Notes: generated from the sequence alone by a model not told the origin. Positions 32,772 through 44,613 are shown, numbered from the stretch's first letter. The stretch: 64,000 nucleotides of DNA from Ceratobasidium sp. AG-K (GCA_037039685.1 JAWNGF010000003.1:806001-870000), one strand, 5' to 3'. Translations and numbers: made by a program.

Positions 32772-35384
32772 ATGCCGCCGGTCAATCACCCCAACCCCGG
32801 CACCACATTGAAGTCCAGTGCCACATTGAAGTCCAGCGCCAATGATCAGTCTCATAGCGCTATCATACACGTGGGGAACAGAGGTAAGTGCAATCAAATT
32901 TCATTTCCCGACCTCGTGGCTGATCATGATTGGGTCTAGCTACAGTCGAATTCATCAAGAATAACACTGGTATATGCATTACAAACGCCGACGGCACCAC
33001 CAAAAGGCACCGCATCCTTCCAAAGCCCGCTGACGCTTCAGGCCCCGGGCTTGAGGAGAAGCTACAATGCAAAGGCCCCAAAGCCGCCAAAACCCACAAC
33101 GACTATTTAGACTACCAGGTAAGTACGTGTCGCTCGCGTTTGATCAATACTAACTTCATTTAGACCAAGGTCCGCAACGACACCACAACCGTGCTCAAGG
33201 GGGAAACCAACATCTGGTGGAAGGATTGCCCCTTGGAGGCAAAGCTCCGTGTTACCAACGTGGTAAGTAAATCTATTGTTTATTTTTGCCCGACACTCAT
33301 CTACTTTTACAGCTTAAATTCAAATATCCCTACTTCTACCGGTTCCAGAATGACTGGGCCGGCCAGGAGCTTATGCGGCGCATGCTCAAAAACAAGCGTG
33401 ATCACAAGGCCAACAAGACCGTCGCAAAACGTGCCGCGGCCGCCCAGCAAAAGGCAAAGGGAAAAGGCAAGGAGCCCGCGACTGGTGAGAACCAAGGCAA
33501 CAAGGCTCCCTCAACTATGGCGGACGCGGAGACTTTAGACACCAAAAGTAAGTTGGGTTTAGTTCTCTATTTACATTTTATTGACTCTGGAGTAGCTGGC
33601 GGGGCTGGCCTGAGCAACTCTGAGCGCACTGTTGGTTCTGAACCGTCGCGCATACAAGCCGAGCCAAACAAAGACAAGGGCGAGGACAAGGACGACATCA
33701 ACAGCGACAAGGAAATTGAGCGTCGCGAGGAACCTAGTTGCCCTCAAGCACGCCCCAAGGTATGGCTCCATACACCCATTTTCCTTATTCTAACTCTAAT
33801 ATTATTTACAGCCAATTCGGCGTATTGAGATGGATGAGTCGGCCGGGGCCCCCGTCACTGACAAGCCAGCCTCTCCAGTCGCAAGCACCGTCTGTCGTAC
33901 AAGCAGCCCTGGACTATTGGTAAGTGAAGGCTGATTTACCTATATGATCCTAAGCAGCCTGCTAATTTGTCTTTAGGATACCACGGGTGCCTCCAACCAA
34001 ATCAACAAGTCCTCTAAGGTACAAGCCCTCAACTGGACTTTGTCGGGCAATTCTGACGGCTACTTAGAAACGTGAGCCTCCTGGCGTGGAGGAATCGACC
34101 AACTTGGAGGACAAAGTGCCAGTTAAACCAACCAAGGTAAATTGTCTAAACAATCTTTATTCAATGTATTTGATACACTGACACTTTTCCTGTAGAAAAT
34201 CAAGACTTTGCAGGCCAGTCACAAGGAAACAGAGAACACGCCCGTCGAAGTCCCATTTCCTCCCGCGTCAAAAGCCAAAAGTGGCAAAAACAAAGCGAGT
34301 TCTCCCTTCAACGAATTCAGGCTCCACTTACCGCGTTCGCAGAAACAAAAGGTCCCGGCAGCCGAGCCCGACGACCCAGAGAGTGAGGAGGACGAGGTTA
34401 CGCCTCCAACTAAAAAGGCTAAGGCAGCCAAGGTAAGTTCTTGCGCCAACGGATTTATAGCCAACTAATACCTCCGATAGAAGCCAAAAGCGACTGCGAC
34501 TCAAGAAGAGGAGAGCAAAGTCGATGAGGACACCTTGGGAACAGTCGCCCCGCTGCCTGCCGCTAACACCACGAAAAATAAGGTATTTATTCATATTAAT
34601 CTTTAAGAATACATTATTGACTATCAGCAGAAACAAAAGGCAGCGGAAGACAAAGGGGGGGAGGCCGTGCCGGTTACTGCTGGAACAAAGGTAAGTATGA
34701 GGAGCGTAGCCCTGCTGATGCTCACCGATTTGTGTAGAAACGCAAGGCACCCGAGCCCGAGGTCGATTCCTCGGACTTGTCAGAAGTCGAGGATGTGGGC
34801 AAAGGCAAGTCCAAATTCCAGCCTGAAAGCGAGCCTGAAGAGGTCGAGGTCGAGGAGGGGGAAGAGGACGAGGAGCCTGTTGCACAAAACCCAAACGGCA
34901 AGAACGGCAAGAAGGCGACGGGGGGAAGAAGAAGGAACAAGTAAGCGTCTTGTTTGAGGTTGTTTCACCTACTGAGTATGAATCGCAGAACAAAGCCGCC
35001 CAGCAAGATCCTTGGGACGCTGAATACGCCGCGCAAGTTGCGGAGGCCACCCAGAAGCTGACCCTGGCGCAAAAGCGAGCGGCGACGAAGGCCGCCAAGG
35101 AAGCTCAGGCCGGCACTGACAAGGCCGCTAAGGAAGCCCAAGCCGCCGCCGACAAGGCTGCCCAAGTTGCCGCCCAGCTCAATGACCCGTCGACCCCCGA
35201 CACCCCACCTAAGAAACGACGCAAGAACACTAAGGCCAACGCAACCACCCTACCGATGACTTGCGTGGGAAAGGAGGAAATCATTGAGTCGGTCGTCAAA
35301 CAGACCCGGTAAGTGCCCAGTGCTCATTCTTATAAGTCATCATGACGACTTCAATCTAGCGCGAGAAAGCAAGTCGTCCGCTAA
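32772..35384 (+). CDS. CACTA accessory protein, Lys/Glu-rich (element 1)
   Basis: A gene with about twelve small exons and introns of 45-60 bp, from the ATG at 32772 to a stop at about 35384. The N-terminal third is structured (TVEFIKNNTGICITNADGTT, TNIWWKDCPLEAKLRV) and contains KYPYFYRFQNDWAGQELMRR. The rest is long, highly charged and low-complexity (KAKGKGKEPA, SEVEDVGKGKSK, alanine/lysine coil AATKAAKEAQA) with several basic nuclear-localisation-like stretches (PPKKRRK). The P-x-F-x2-F-x3-W pattern recurs in the accessory gene of element 2. I do not recognise the family. By position it corresponds to the second, DNA-binding gene of plant CACTA elements (TnpA-like), which is an inference. 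Confidence 0.6.
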
Positions 35385-35559
35385 TCGCTCAGCCGGTCCA
35401 GCTCTCAGTCCCCCCGACCGCTTCGTCTTAAAGTTCGTTTCGTTTACTCTTCGCTATTCGGTGAGTTGCGATTTCCCAAGTTTTATCATGTTCACGCTGA
35501 ATTCTCTTCAATTCTAGCTTTTTTCATTTCGATGTAGGTTTATTTGTATGTATCCGCCA

Positions 35560-36060
35560 CCCCCCAGACAATCCGCGACAACCTCCCGGACCAACCGCGC
35601 TTTACCCCTGGATTCCCATGGACGCTCCCGATTTTTATTTTATTTCGTGTAGCTTCGACCAGCCTCTCCTGGCATTTCTTTCGGACTTTCCCGGACTTCC
35701 CTTCGGATTCCCCGTATGTTACCCCCGGACTTGGCCTGCGACGTACTTCTCCTACAGACGCTTCGGACTTTTCTTTCGAACTATCCGCATGTATCGATCG
35801 GATTCCACTAGTGTGTAATTAACTCATTAATCATATTAAAAACTTTGTACATTAATCCGAGAGTGACTTGAGGACAATCCGGGAGGTCGGCAAATGCATA
35901 CGAGGAACAAAAGCCCGGACAGTCCGGACCTCCGGACCGTCCGAGGGTCCGGATTTTGCCGACAATCCGGACCTAAAGTCCCTATGCCCGTCCTAGTGCA
36001 CCGGACCGGACCTTACCCCCGGACGCTCCGGAAGTTGTACACGGATTTCCTGCTTCCGGA
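35560..36060. repeat. Subterminal TCCGGA motif cluster, right
   Basis: Dense short motifs TCCGGA, CCGGAC, TTCCGG and CTTCGGA in both orientations, densest from 35910 to 36060, mirroring the left subterminal cluster. The small ORFs here (35544-35822, 35618-35818) are by-products of the repeats. Confidence 0.6.
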
Positions 36061-36087
36061 TCGTTCGGAAGTGGGGGGTCCACAGTG
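36056..36087 (-). repeat. Right terminal inverted repeat, element 1
   Basis: Inverse complement of the left end, starting CACTGTGGACCCC when read on the minus strand from 36087. It is followed by the ATC target duplication at 36088-36090. Confidence 0.85.
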
Positions 36088-36579
36088 ATCATCGCTGTCC
36101 TTGATAGAATTGAAGGTTCTTCCAACCTTGCCACGGCTCTGTTGGGTTTCAATATGCGCCACCTCTGCTTCGATGGACCTAAACTAGCATTCAGACTCGT
36201 GATCACCGGATCATCCACTCGAGTTCCCTAATGCTTACAGCGAAATACGCGTGTACGTGAGATTAGTGCTAGGGTCCTCCAAGTGAAGCTCGCTTAGGTA
36301 TTCTTTGAGAGTGTCCGCCATGGACTTGAGTTCCAAGGCCAGTTTGTTGTAATCCTCGGCACTTGTAGTGGCTGCCTAAACACCCGGGAGCAATGCGCTA
36401 GGCATTTCACCTATTTCGACGCACTTGCACGACATCTAAGCAAGAAACAAGGCTGCCAACTGCTGGCTTCAGAGGGGGAATAATACCCGCACTGATGTGT
36501 AACGCCTGAAGCGCCGATTCTAATCCAGTGGCTATTCTTCCTGGGCCGTTGAGTTTGCTCTTCTCAATGCTGAGGACAT
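36088..36579 (-). pseudogene. NLR2 relic, 5' exons right of CACTA element 1
   Basis: Minus-strand exons parallel to the N-terminus of NLR1: exon 1 (36425-36579; LESALQALHISAG, LVSCLDVVQ), exon 2 (36239-36375; AEDYNKLALELKSMADTLKE, YLSELHLEDP) and part of exon 3 (36088-36178; SIEAEVAHIETQQSRGKVGR). Exon 3 is cut at DSDD by element 1 and resumes at 21494. In exon 1 the likely start MSSALRRANSTAQEE and the rest of the exon are in different frames, needing one base. With the TAA in the other half and no NACHT region, the gene is dead. Confidence 0.75.
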
Positions 36580-37187
36580 GACTGCTGGGTTGCAAAGAGC
36601 GTAACTGTGTCCCGTAAATGACAAATACGTTGTTCCTATATGCTCTAATGTTTGTCCGGTCCTTCCCTTGGTCGCCGCTTGAGGGTGCGATGCGAGCTGA
36701 TACTTCGGAAGATCACTAAACATAACCATTGGGCATATGTATCGTAGACCCCCAAACTCTGTATTATACAGAGTTTGGTCCCAACAGTTGGCAAAATGCT
36801 GAGGTTTCCTCTGTGTCCAGCGTCGAGAGCTAGTAGTCGCTCCAACAGGCCCGACCAAAACCCCAAGTTTATCAGCGTATTTTCCCAACAGTGCAGAGAT
36901 CCGGGCCTCTAGTTATAGAAACCGCGAGTAACCGAGGGGTTCTCAGTGGTGCACTGGTTAATTAAGGTAGAAAGGGGCACTAATTCGTCGACCCTCCTGC
37001 TTTTCAACCATCGTACATATAGTTGGTGCATTGTGTATGCGTTCACGTTGATATGTCACCTGATTCACGTATCACAAACTACTAAATTCATTTCAGGCCC
37101 CAGATTACATTACTACATTATTCCAATAAGTACGACCAAAATGAAGCGTGTATACCACGTAAGAACCCCTTAGCAAAGATATATGCA
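36580..37187. other. Spacer between the two NLR genes
   Basis: About 600 bp between the 3' end of NLR1 (37188) and the likely start of NLR2 (36579). It should contain the NLR1 terminator and the NLR2 promoter. The ORF at 36532-36888 has no recognisable content apart from its last residues, which are the NLR2 start. Confidence 0.45.
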
Positions 37188-37578
37188 CTAGGAGATGAAA
37201 CATTGGGCCCATTTCTCCCCCAAATATAGTTTCTGATAGTCGACGACAACGACACCGCAAGAACCCATCAAAAGAGTGCCGCCAGGGCGAGGCATCTGGC
37301 AATCATAACGGCGTTTTGGCACGCAGAGAAGTGGTCCATTGTTATCTGTGAACCAATTATCTTTTTTTGACGGAATGTTCCCCGCATCGAGGTGCCAGTT
37401 CCAGACTCGGATAGCGTCAGTGGAGCTATAGACAATGCGCATGTTATCAGGGGAGAACGCAACTGTGCGAATAAGACCTATAGGACTTCCGACTTGAAGC
37501 GGCCCAGCTACTATGCCTCTAGTATGTGCGTCCCAAATCGTGATAGTCCCGCCAGAGCCTGCGGCAATAAACGCACCA
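37188..37578 (-). pseudogene. NLR1 3' part: last WD40 blades
   Basis: Read on the minus strand, this resumes the sixth WD40 blade exactly where element 2 interrupted it: after the ...VFSPN of the other half comes GAFIAAGSGGTITIWDA, then a seventh blade (RTVAFSPDNMRIVYSSTDAIRVW) and a C-terminal tail ending GEKWAQCFIS at the stop (37188). The two halves together make seven WD repeats, a full propeller. Separated by 8.4 kb, this part can no longer be translated with the NACHT part. Confidence 0.85.
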
Positions 37579-37581
37579 TTG

Positions 37582-37613
37582 CACTGTATGATTGTTTGAT
37601 CCACAATTTTAGG
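37582..37613 (+). repeat. Left terminal inverted repeat, element 2
   Basis: Starts CACTGTA and contains TCCACAA at positions 19-25, the same positions as in the inverted right end. The rest has diverged, so the inverted repeat is short and imperfect. Confidence 0.75.
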
Positions 37614-38185
37614 TTCGAGTTTTCATCTTATATATCCACTTTTTCTGGTGCCAGAGCTCGTAACTTGTAACCCGCGTGGTCGCTTTTAACGTTCCATATT
37701 TTTTTTGGTCTCTAAGGCGCTCCCTCTCACGCGGAGCAGATTGCATACGTCAAGACCAATTCCACATATTTTTGGGCGCTCGGCTCATTCCACTTATTTA
37801 TGAACGAAAAAGCTAGTTCGAGCTCGCGACCCTCAATGCGGACAAACCGTGTAAGCGCGCGGGAATAAGCCGTGAAAGTTGGTGAATTCTGTGATACCTA
37901 AAATATACACTACGGCTAAATAGAAAGACTACGACGTCCAGCAGATTCGGGTGCAGTGCGACGTCAATGGAGCACAACTGAGACTGGAAAATATGGGTTC
38001 AGTGCAAAAAAAGCACCTACACGGGTCCAAGAACAAGAAAAAACGATCAGGGAAAGTGGAAAAAAATGGGTTTCGAACCGGAAGCCACAGTTCGGGCGAG
38101 CGGGGGTGGCGCGTTGATCGTGTATACTACAGCACGCGAATGTCCCTAATCGACGCAGGCTCTGGGTGTGTCGGTGAGTAGATAG

Positions 38186-40344
38186 TCATGGAAGTAGCGG
38201 AAACGCACATTTTCGCCCGGCCTTACCACCCTTACCACCCCTACCGCCCTTACCGCCCTTACCATCCCTGCTAGAGGTCGGAGCTGGGCTATCCTCTCTC
38301 TCTCTCGGTTTCTTGGCGCTGCGTGGAATGGACTCGCGCGCTGGTAGCTGAGGGTCCTTGCGCGTCCGCTTCGACTTTGAGGCGACACGGTCATCTTGCT
38401 CGCCCTCGACCTCCTCGATCTCGTCTAGCTCGACCTCGTCCTTCTCCCCCTCGTCCTTCTCCCCCTCACCCTTCTCCGGCTCCTCCTCCTCCTCTTGCTC
38501 GTCCTCCTCCTGCTCGTCCTCGCTCGGTGGGTTGGGTGCCACCTTCAACTTGAGCTTAGGATTGGACTTCGGAGTAGGCGCGACACCTCCGTTGAGTGCC
38601 GCAAGGGCGGCGGCGTCGGTTGAGGAGCGGTTGCCGCCTCCGAAGGGAGGCGGAGCGGGCTGGGTTGGTCGTGTCGGACGGCGCGGCGACGGGAGCTCGA
38701 CTTGGACAACCGACCGCGGGGCGGCACTACTGCGCAAGGGCGACGTTTTTTGTGCGTCGGCGGAGGGGTTAGTGCTCTGGGAAGACGGGGGGGCTAAAAT
38801 GGCGTCCGCAAAGAACATAGAAAAAAAGTTAATGAGTACCATATAAACGAGCCACCACCCAACGAACTCACCTTGCTGCTGCGCATTCGCGTTTTTCTTG
38901 CCCTTGCCCTTGCCTTTGGGCTTGTCCCCAGCGTCAGACGTGCGACTCGTTTTCGCTTTCTTGCGGGGGGGTTGCTTTTCCTCGTCATCCTCCGTCGACT
39001 CAAGCTCGCTCGCCTCGTCTTCGCTCGTCTCGTCTTCGCTCTCCTCGTGGCCAGGCTGCTCGGGTTGAGCAGTTGGCTTGCTCTTGCTCTTGCTCTTGCT
39101 GTAACCCTTGCCCTTGCCCTCGTCCTTGCCCTCGTCCTTGTCGCGAGTCTCGTCCTGGTCGCGGGCGTGGTCCTTTGACACCGACTCCTTGGCGCGAGTC
39201 GATTCTTCATTTCGCTTTGAAGTCGAATGCGAAGCGTCCTTCGCGGCGTCGGTATTCTTCGTAGGCTCAGGTTTGCGCTTCTTCTGTTTACCATCACCTT
39301 CGATGACCCTCCGTTTCTTGGTGGGCGGAGGGCTGTCCGAGTCGTCGGACTCGCCAGAGTCAGAGTCGTCGGAATCGGAGGACGAGGACGAAGTGTCCTG
39401 CGATCGGAGGTGGTGTAGACGAAGGTGGTTGAAGGTCTCCTGGAGTAGCTGCTCGGCGCCCCAGTTCCTTTCGAACACGTCAAACTCGGGGACTTTCTTG
39501 CGGAACTACGAAATAGTTAGCACGACAATCAAATCAGGCATGAAGAGGGCCTCACCATACTCAAAGCTAAGCCGACGTCTGATGGCGATTGGCGCCGATA
39601 CACCAGGTTGAGATCGAGGCCAACGCGGTTGATGCACTTGCGCATGCTCGCCTGCGTGGCAATCTTAAGTTATCGGACCAACAGTTGAACGATACGAGAG
39701 CCTACCCGTGCGCGCGACCACTGGGCTTTTTCCCACCCTAGCCACTTTTTCCATCGCTTGGCGTTCACCTTTGTTTTTTTCTCCGGGTAGGGGATAACTT
39801 TGCGACCGCTCGAACTTTCTCTCTTCTTATGTTTCTTGTCCTTCTTGCTGCTCGTGGACTTCGCGTTCGGGGATTTTGCGTTCGAGCCTGAGGCACCCGG
39901 GGTTGCTAGGGCACCGTCGCGTTCGTAGTTGGCTATCTGCGCGCGGGCAAGACTGAGCTCGGCCTCCATTCGCGCGACTGTAAACGGCGGAAGGCGATTA
40001 GCAAAGCAACTCGCAGATGCGTAAGAAAGTGAGAAAAAATATTTAAAAAAATGAAAACGCAAACGAAAAGAAAAGCGCGAATGAAAAGATAACTCACTTC
40101 GCGCATGGGAATCCTCAGTGTCACCGTCGTCATCGTCTTCCGGCTTGGTCACGTCCGACGCGAGGTCCTTCTTCTTCTTCTTCTTCTTCTTTTTCTCCTC
40201 GAACGTGGCCCCCAAGGTTTTGGCCACGTCCTTGTCGAGTTCGCCGTCGTCACTGTCGTGTGGCTTCCTGTTGTCCGAATTCGTGTCCGTGTCGCGCTTT
40301 TTCCCCTTTCCCTTCCCGCCCACGTCGTTAGATCGGCGAGCCAT
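38186..40344 (-). CDS. CACTA accessory protein, Lys/Glu-rich (element 2)
   Basis: Five exons (40098-40344, 39706-39977, 39556-39663, 38872-39505, 38186-38793) join in phase to about 622 residues. The first exon has an acidic stretch and a run of nine lysines; exon 2 has a short coil (VARMEAELSLARAQIANYE) and KRWKKWLGWEKAQW; exon 4 starts with FRKKVPEFDVFERNWGAEQL, which aligns with the accessory protein of element 1 (P-x-F-x2-F-x3-W). The rest is charged and disordered (SKSKSKSKP, poly-Glu, GKGGKGGRGGKGGK tail) with basic nuclear signals such as PPTKKRR. It is divergent from the transposase, as in element 1. A DNA-binding or packaging role for the element is inferred, not shown. Confidence 0.65.
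40166..40199 (+). repeat. CTT microsatellite encoding poly-lysine
   Basis: A run of CTT/TTT triplets on the plus strand that encodes nine consecutive lysines in the accessory gene on the minus strand. Prone to length change. Confidence 0.8.
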
Positions 40345-41336
40345 AGGACGAATGAGTTAGCACAAAAGGAGGAGCGGTGCGTGTTGGAAGTTTGGTGGAT
40401 GAACGGGGAACTCACTGTGTGGCTCTTGGTGGCGAATGTTGTGGCGCCGTGATTGCAGGGTTCAAGGCAGTGCACTCTGTTGCTTATGCAAGAGTGAAGC
40501 CAATCGGCTGCGTGTGGCGAGGGTCAAATCCGTGGATCCGGTCACGGGACACTTTTCATTCGACTTCGATCTTTCCACCACCACCCTGTGCCTGCAACCC
40601 CGGAGATCTGGATTTTTTGGACATGACGCAATTGTTTGGTCACTCCGACCACTTTTTTTTGGTTCGTTTTGGACTGCGGTATCTTGGGCCCTGGTAAGTA
40701 GAACCCTTCAACAAAATTGCTAACTCCAATTGACGCGCGTTCATCGGCAGATATCGATCTTTCACGTCCTCCCACGATGTTGCTTGCGGGTGGTAACCAA
40801 CCCAACAGGTGCGTATAATCGCCCTTGTATTGACGCCGTCTGATGCACGCGCATATAGGTCAATAACTATCTCGTCGGAAACGTACGTGCCCGGATTGAC
40901 TTCGCGAAGTCCCACCCCGCTGTGCGCCACTTAACCAGCGAGTTCGCTCCCGACTTTGATATATTGTCCTTCTCATTGACGCGTCAAACTTAGTGCCGAT
41001 TCACGACCTCGGGGTATCAAATAACATAATTACCCACTCGAGGACGCTGGGTGACGCATCGTTATGCCTGTCATGGATCGCGCCACATTTTTCGGCGTTG
41101 ATCGTTGGCGCGGACGGCGGCTATTGTGAAATGCTGAAGTAAGTCTCGTTTTGCAGCGCGGCCCGCCTATTTTATCACTAAATGCGCGTTAAATAGAAAA
41201 TCCTGCTCTACGCAGTGCCCCCTTTCGATTCTACGTTCACAGCGCGGCCTGACCGACTGAGGCACTGGGTATGTACGTTTTCTTGCGTGCATGCGCGCCC
41301 CGGAAGCGCGGGCTAATCCATTTTCTGGTGTACAGC
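40345..41336. promoter_or_regulatory. Divergent promoter region of CACTA element 2
   Basis: About 1 kb between the accessory gene start (40344, minus) and the transposase start (41337, plus). No supported coding sequence. ORFs at 40377-40723 and 40542-40930 have no counterpart in element 1. Confidence 0.4.
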
Positions 41337-44300
41337 ATGGCGGGACCCAAGGATACGTGTCCTTCGTGCGGCGGTCGGTTCCATCCAAAGACCGTACGAA
41401 AACACGCTCGTACTGGTTGTCCTGGGAGCGACAGGCGCCGCGAATGCAAGGTTATTCGCCTTGCTCGCGCCTTGCTCGCGGAAGGACACCTTCCGGCGCC
41501 TCGCGGTAGGCGTCACTACCATCGACGGGACCCGCCATCTAGTCCCCGTCCGATCCCACTGCCACCGCTCTCTCCCCCACGAGGTCGCAAGCGCAAGCGC
41601 ACGCGTGGACAGCGACGCGGCCCTTCCTCCCAGTCCCCTTCCCAGTCCCCTCCCCAGTCTCCAGCACGCCCTAGGCCACCAGACTCGGACCTCGATATGG
41701 ATGACGCCCATCTCCGCCATGAGGACTTCCGCTTCGACACTCGAGGGGCTGGGCCGTCAAATGCCCGCGTCGCACCGCCAACACCACCAAGTCCGAACTC
41801 TCTTCACGAAGAGCAGCCCTGGCTGAAAGGACTGAGCACGGAGGACATCGCCAGGATGAACCTCCAGGCGGAATTGGCTCGAGACGGAGGTATGTCCGCT
41901 CACCTTTACCTCTAATCCAAGCTTACGATTACCTCCAGGATTTGAGCTGCCGGATTACGACCGACTCGTCACACAGGCCTTCAACTATAAGGTTGTCTCG
42001 GACATCAGCGGAGCGGCGTTCCAAATGCTCCCCAAGGCGTTTCCCGACCACCTATCCGACTTTCCCAAACCAGGCTCGATCAACGCGAGAATTACTCGGC
42101 TCAGCGGCATGGCCGGTATCAAAATCGACTGTTGTATCAATTCTTGCGTCGCATTTACCGGGCCCTACGAGGACTTCGACAAATGTCCGATCTGCCCCGC
42201 GCTAAGGTACAAGCCCAACAAAAACAACTCGCAACGGCGCATCCCCCGACGACAGTTCCTGTACCTGCCTCTCATTCCCCGTCTCGTGAACATGTATCGT
42301 GATCCGGAAACTGCCCGGCTACTGGGTTACCGTGCTCGGCGCCGACATCGCCCAGGCAACTTCTCGGACATCTTCGATGGGAGCCTGTATCGGGATCTAC
42401 TCGGTCGTCGTGTCCGGGTCAACGGAAGAACGCTCGACGACACGTATTTCTCGTCACCCACCGACATCGCGCTGGGGCTGTCGACGGACGGGTTTGGTCC
42501 GTTCAAGTCTCGTGCGCACCAATGCTGGCCGCTTTTACTGTTCAATTACAACCTCGACCCCCAAATCCGCACACGACTCGAAAATCTACTTTGCGTTGGT
42601 GTTATACCTGGTCCAAACGCCCCAAAGGAGATCGACACGTTCCTTGACCCGCTCATCAAAGAGTTGGAAAAACTTGCCTCGGGTGTGCCAGCGTTCGATG
42701 GCGCAAATACCCGTCCGTTTTGTCTACGCGCACACTTGATTGCGTGCTTCGGCGACATGCCCGCAGTTGCTAAGATCATGTGCATGAAGGGCCACAGGGG
42801 CAAGCTCCCGTGTCGTGCGTGCAAAATTGTTGGTATCCGACCCCATGGTGGCAACACATACTATATCCCGCTCTCCCGCCCGTTCGCCACTCGTGACGAG
42901 GGACTACGCTCGTACGACCCCCGCGACCTCCCAAAACGCACCCACGCCGAGTTTTTGCAAGACGCGATCAAGGTCGAGAGTGCCAATACGAGCGCCGAAG
43001 AGCAACGGTGTGGCCGCGACACCGGACTCAATGGTCTTTCCAGCCTAGCCACCCTCGCGTCCCTTCGATTCCCTCACTCATTTCCCCACGACTTTATGCA
43101 CCTCATGTTCGAGAACGTTGTCAAGACGCTGTTGGACCTCTGGACGCATTCGAGGGATTACGAGAAATTTGGCACGGGCGACGAAGCTTACATCCTCGAC
43201 AAAACCGTTTGGGCCGCAATTGGTGAGGCCTGCACGAAGAGCGGCGATACGGTGCCATCACGGTTCGGCAGCCGCATACCGAACATCGAGAAGAAGCGCT
43301 CGGAAATGACCTCAGAGAGCGTTATGCTCTTCGCCACCCTCCTCGCTCCCGGTCTCTTGCTTCACAAGTTCGATGACAACGCATATTATCGACACTTCAT
43401 CGACCTTGTCAAGCTCATCAACAAATGCATGGCGTTGGAGCTTGAAAGACAGGACGTGGACAATATACGCGAAGGATTTGCCAAATGGGTGCAGAAATAC
43501 GAGGAGTAAGTCCACACCCTGATTCACGCTTGTTTGCTAACCCGGCACTCCTTTGCGCAGGATTTACTACGGGAAAGCTCGCGATCGGCTGCGTGCATGC
43601 ACTGTGCCGCTGCACGCACTTCTGCACGTTGCGGATGACATCAAACACATGGGCCCTGTCTGGGCGTATTGGGCGTTTGCGATGGAACGGTATTGCGGTT
43701 TCTTGGCGCGGGCCAACAAAAGCCGCCGATATCCGTACTCTTCGTTGAACCGTCGGGTGCTCCAATTGGCTCAACTCGCACAGATCAAACTCCTATACGG
43801 TCTTCGAGAAGAGCTTGATATACGACCAAACCGACTGTCGGGCATATCAGGCAACGAGTACATTGGATACCCAAACGTCATATTTGGCAACCCCCGCCGC
43901 GTCGAGCATCTATCGGCCAGCGACAGCCGAAGAGTAACTGCGTATGTCGCAGCATTTCTTCAAGTCACCCCGGCTGTAGTGAAGCGTGCATTTCAGGGCC
44001 GGAAGTTCGTAAACTGGGGTCGCATGCAGATGCTCAAGGACGGGACATTCGGCGATTTAATCCGTGCCGCCAAGATCGCAAAGGGCTCTGAACAAGCTCG
44101 CGATGCCTCGTTTATTAAGGTACATACATATATCACACTTTTCACTGAGTCGAGTCATGCTCACAAACATCTGGATAGTTCCAGAGCCGTTTGAGCCGTT
44201 ACGACTGGAATCGCAGCGGAGTGAAAGTCATCAGCGAAGCTAATTCGAGTTACGGCCAAGTCGAGCGATTCATCGTCATCCACACAAAAGCCTTACAGAA

Positions 44301-44613
44301 AGTATATGAGGCCGCCGAACTCCCGATCCCGCACCTGCAGCCAATCATTGTTGCCATTGTTGCCCCAATCCCCCAGCTCAGGATTGTTCGGAATCACGGC
44401 GTGGAGCTTGTGCAGTACAAACTGCTTACTGGTAAGCTGGCCGTGCCGGAGACAATCGACGTATGCAACATCGATTGTGTCATTGGTCGATTCTCGACCG
44501 GTGGAACACCATCCTCCTCGTACATTATCGATCGTGGGACGTTTGTGGAGCAAATCGACGTCCTTGACGAAATGATAGACCCAAACGACTGGGACGTGGG
44601 ACCTAACGAATAA
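41337..44613 (+). CDS. Tnp2-family CACTA transposase, intact
   Basis: Four exons (41337-41889, 41939-43505, 43561-44119, 44179-44613) give about 1037 residues with all phases agreeing. N-terminal zinc motif: CPSCGGRFHPKTVRKHARTG then C. A Ser/Pro-rich linker follows, then the transposase core: CCINSCVAFTGPYEDF, CPIC, GLSTDGFGPFKSR, CWPLLLFNYN, LLCVGVIPGPNAPKEID, FCLRAHLIACFGDMPA, LPCRAC, FPHDFMHLMFENV, VWAYWAFAMERYCGF. The region up to about residue 700 resembles Transposase_21/Tnp2; the last part is less conserved. The enzyme would cut and rejoin the CACTG ends of its own and related elements. Every core block has a match in the broken copy of element 1. Catalytic acidic residues cannot be assigned with certainty from sequence alone. 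Confidence 0.88.

Larger units (their letters stand above)
21495..36087 (-). mobile_element. CACTA-type DNA transposon, element 1 (nested)
   Basis: The element begins CACTGTGGACCCC at 21495 and ends with its inverted copy at 36087, flanked by the direct 3-bp repeat ATC (21492-21494 and 36088-36090). These are the CACTR ends and 3-bp target duplication of the CACTA superfamily. It carries a Tnp2-family transposase on the minus strand and a divergently transcribed accessory gene on the plus strand. A 7.2-kb chromovirus plus its 5-bp duplication is inserted in the transposase gene; without it the element is about 7.4 kb. It sits inside an NLR gene exon. The transposase is broken by the insertion and also by a one-base frameshift, so this copy cannot move by itself. 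Confidence 0.9.

Noticed and set aside
35544..35822. Small ORFs in the right end of element 1 (also 21396-21777)
   Set aside because: They consist of translated TCCGG-type repeats and have no ATG context or introns.
36532..36888. Minus-strand 118-codon ORF as a gene
   Set aside because: Only its last fifteen or so residues resemble coding sequence, and these are the start of the NLR2 relic; the rest lies in the promoter region.
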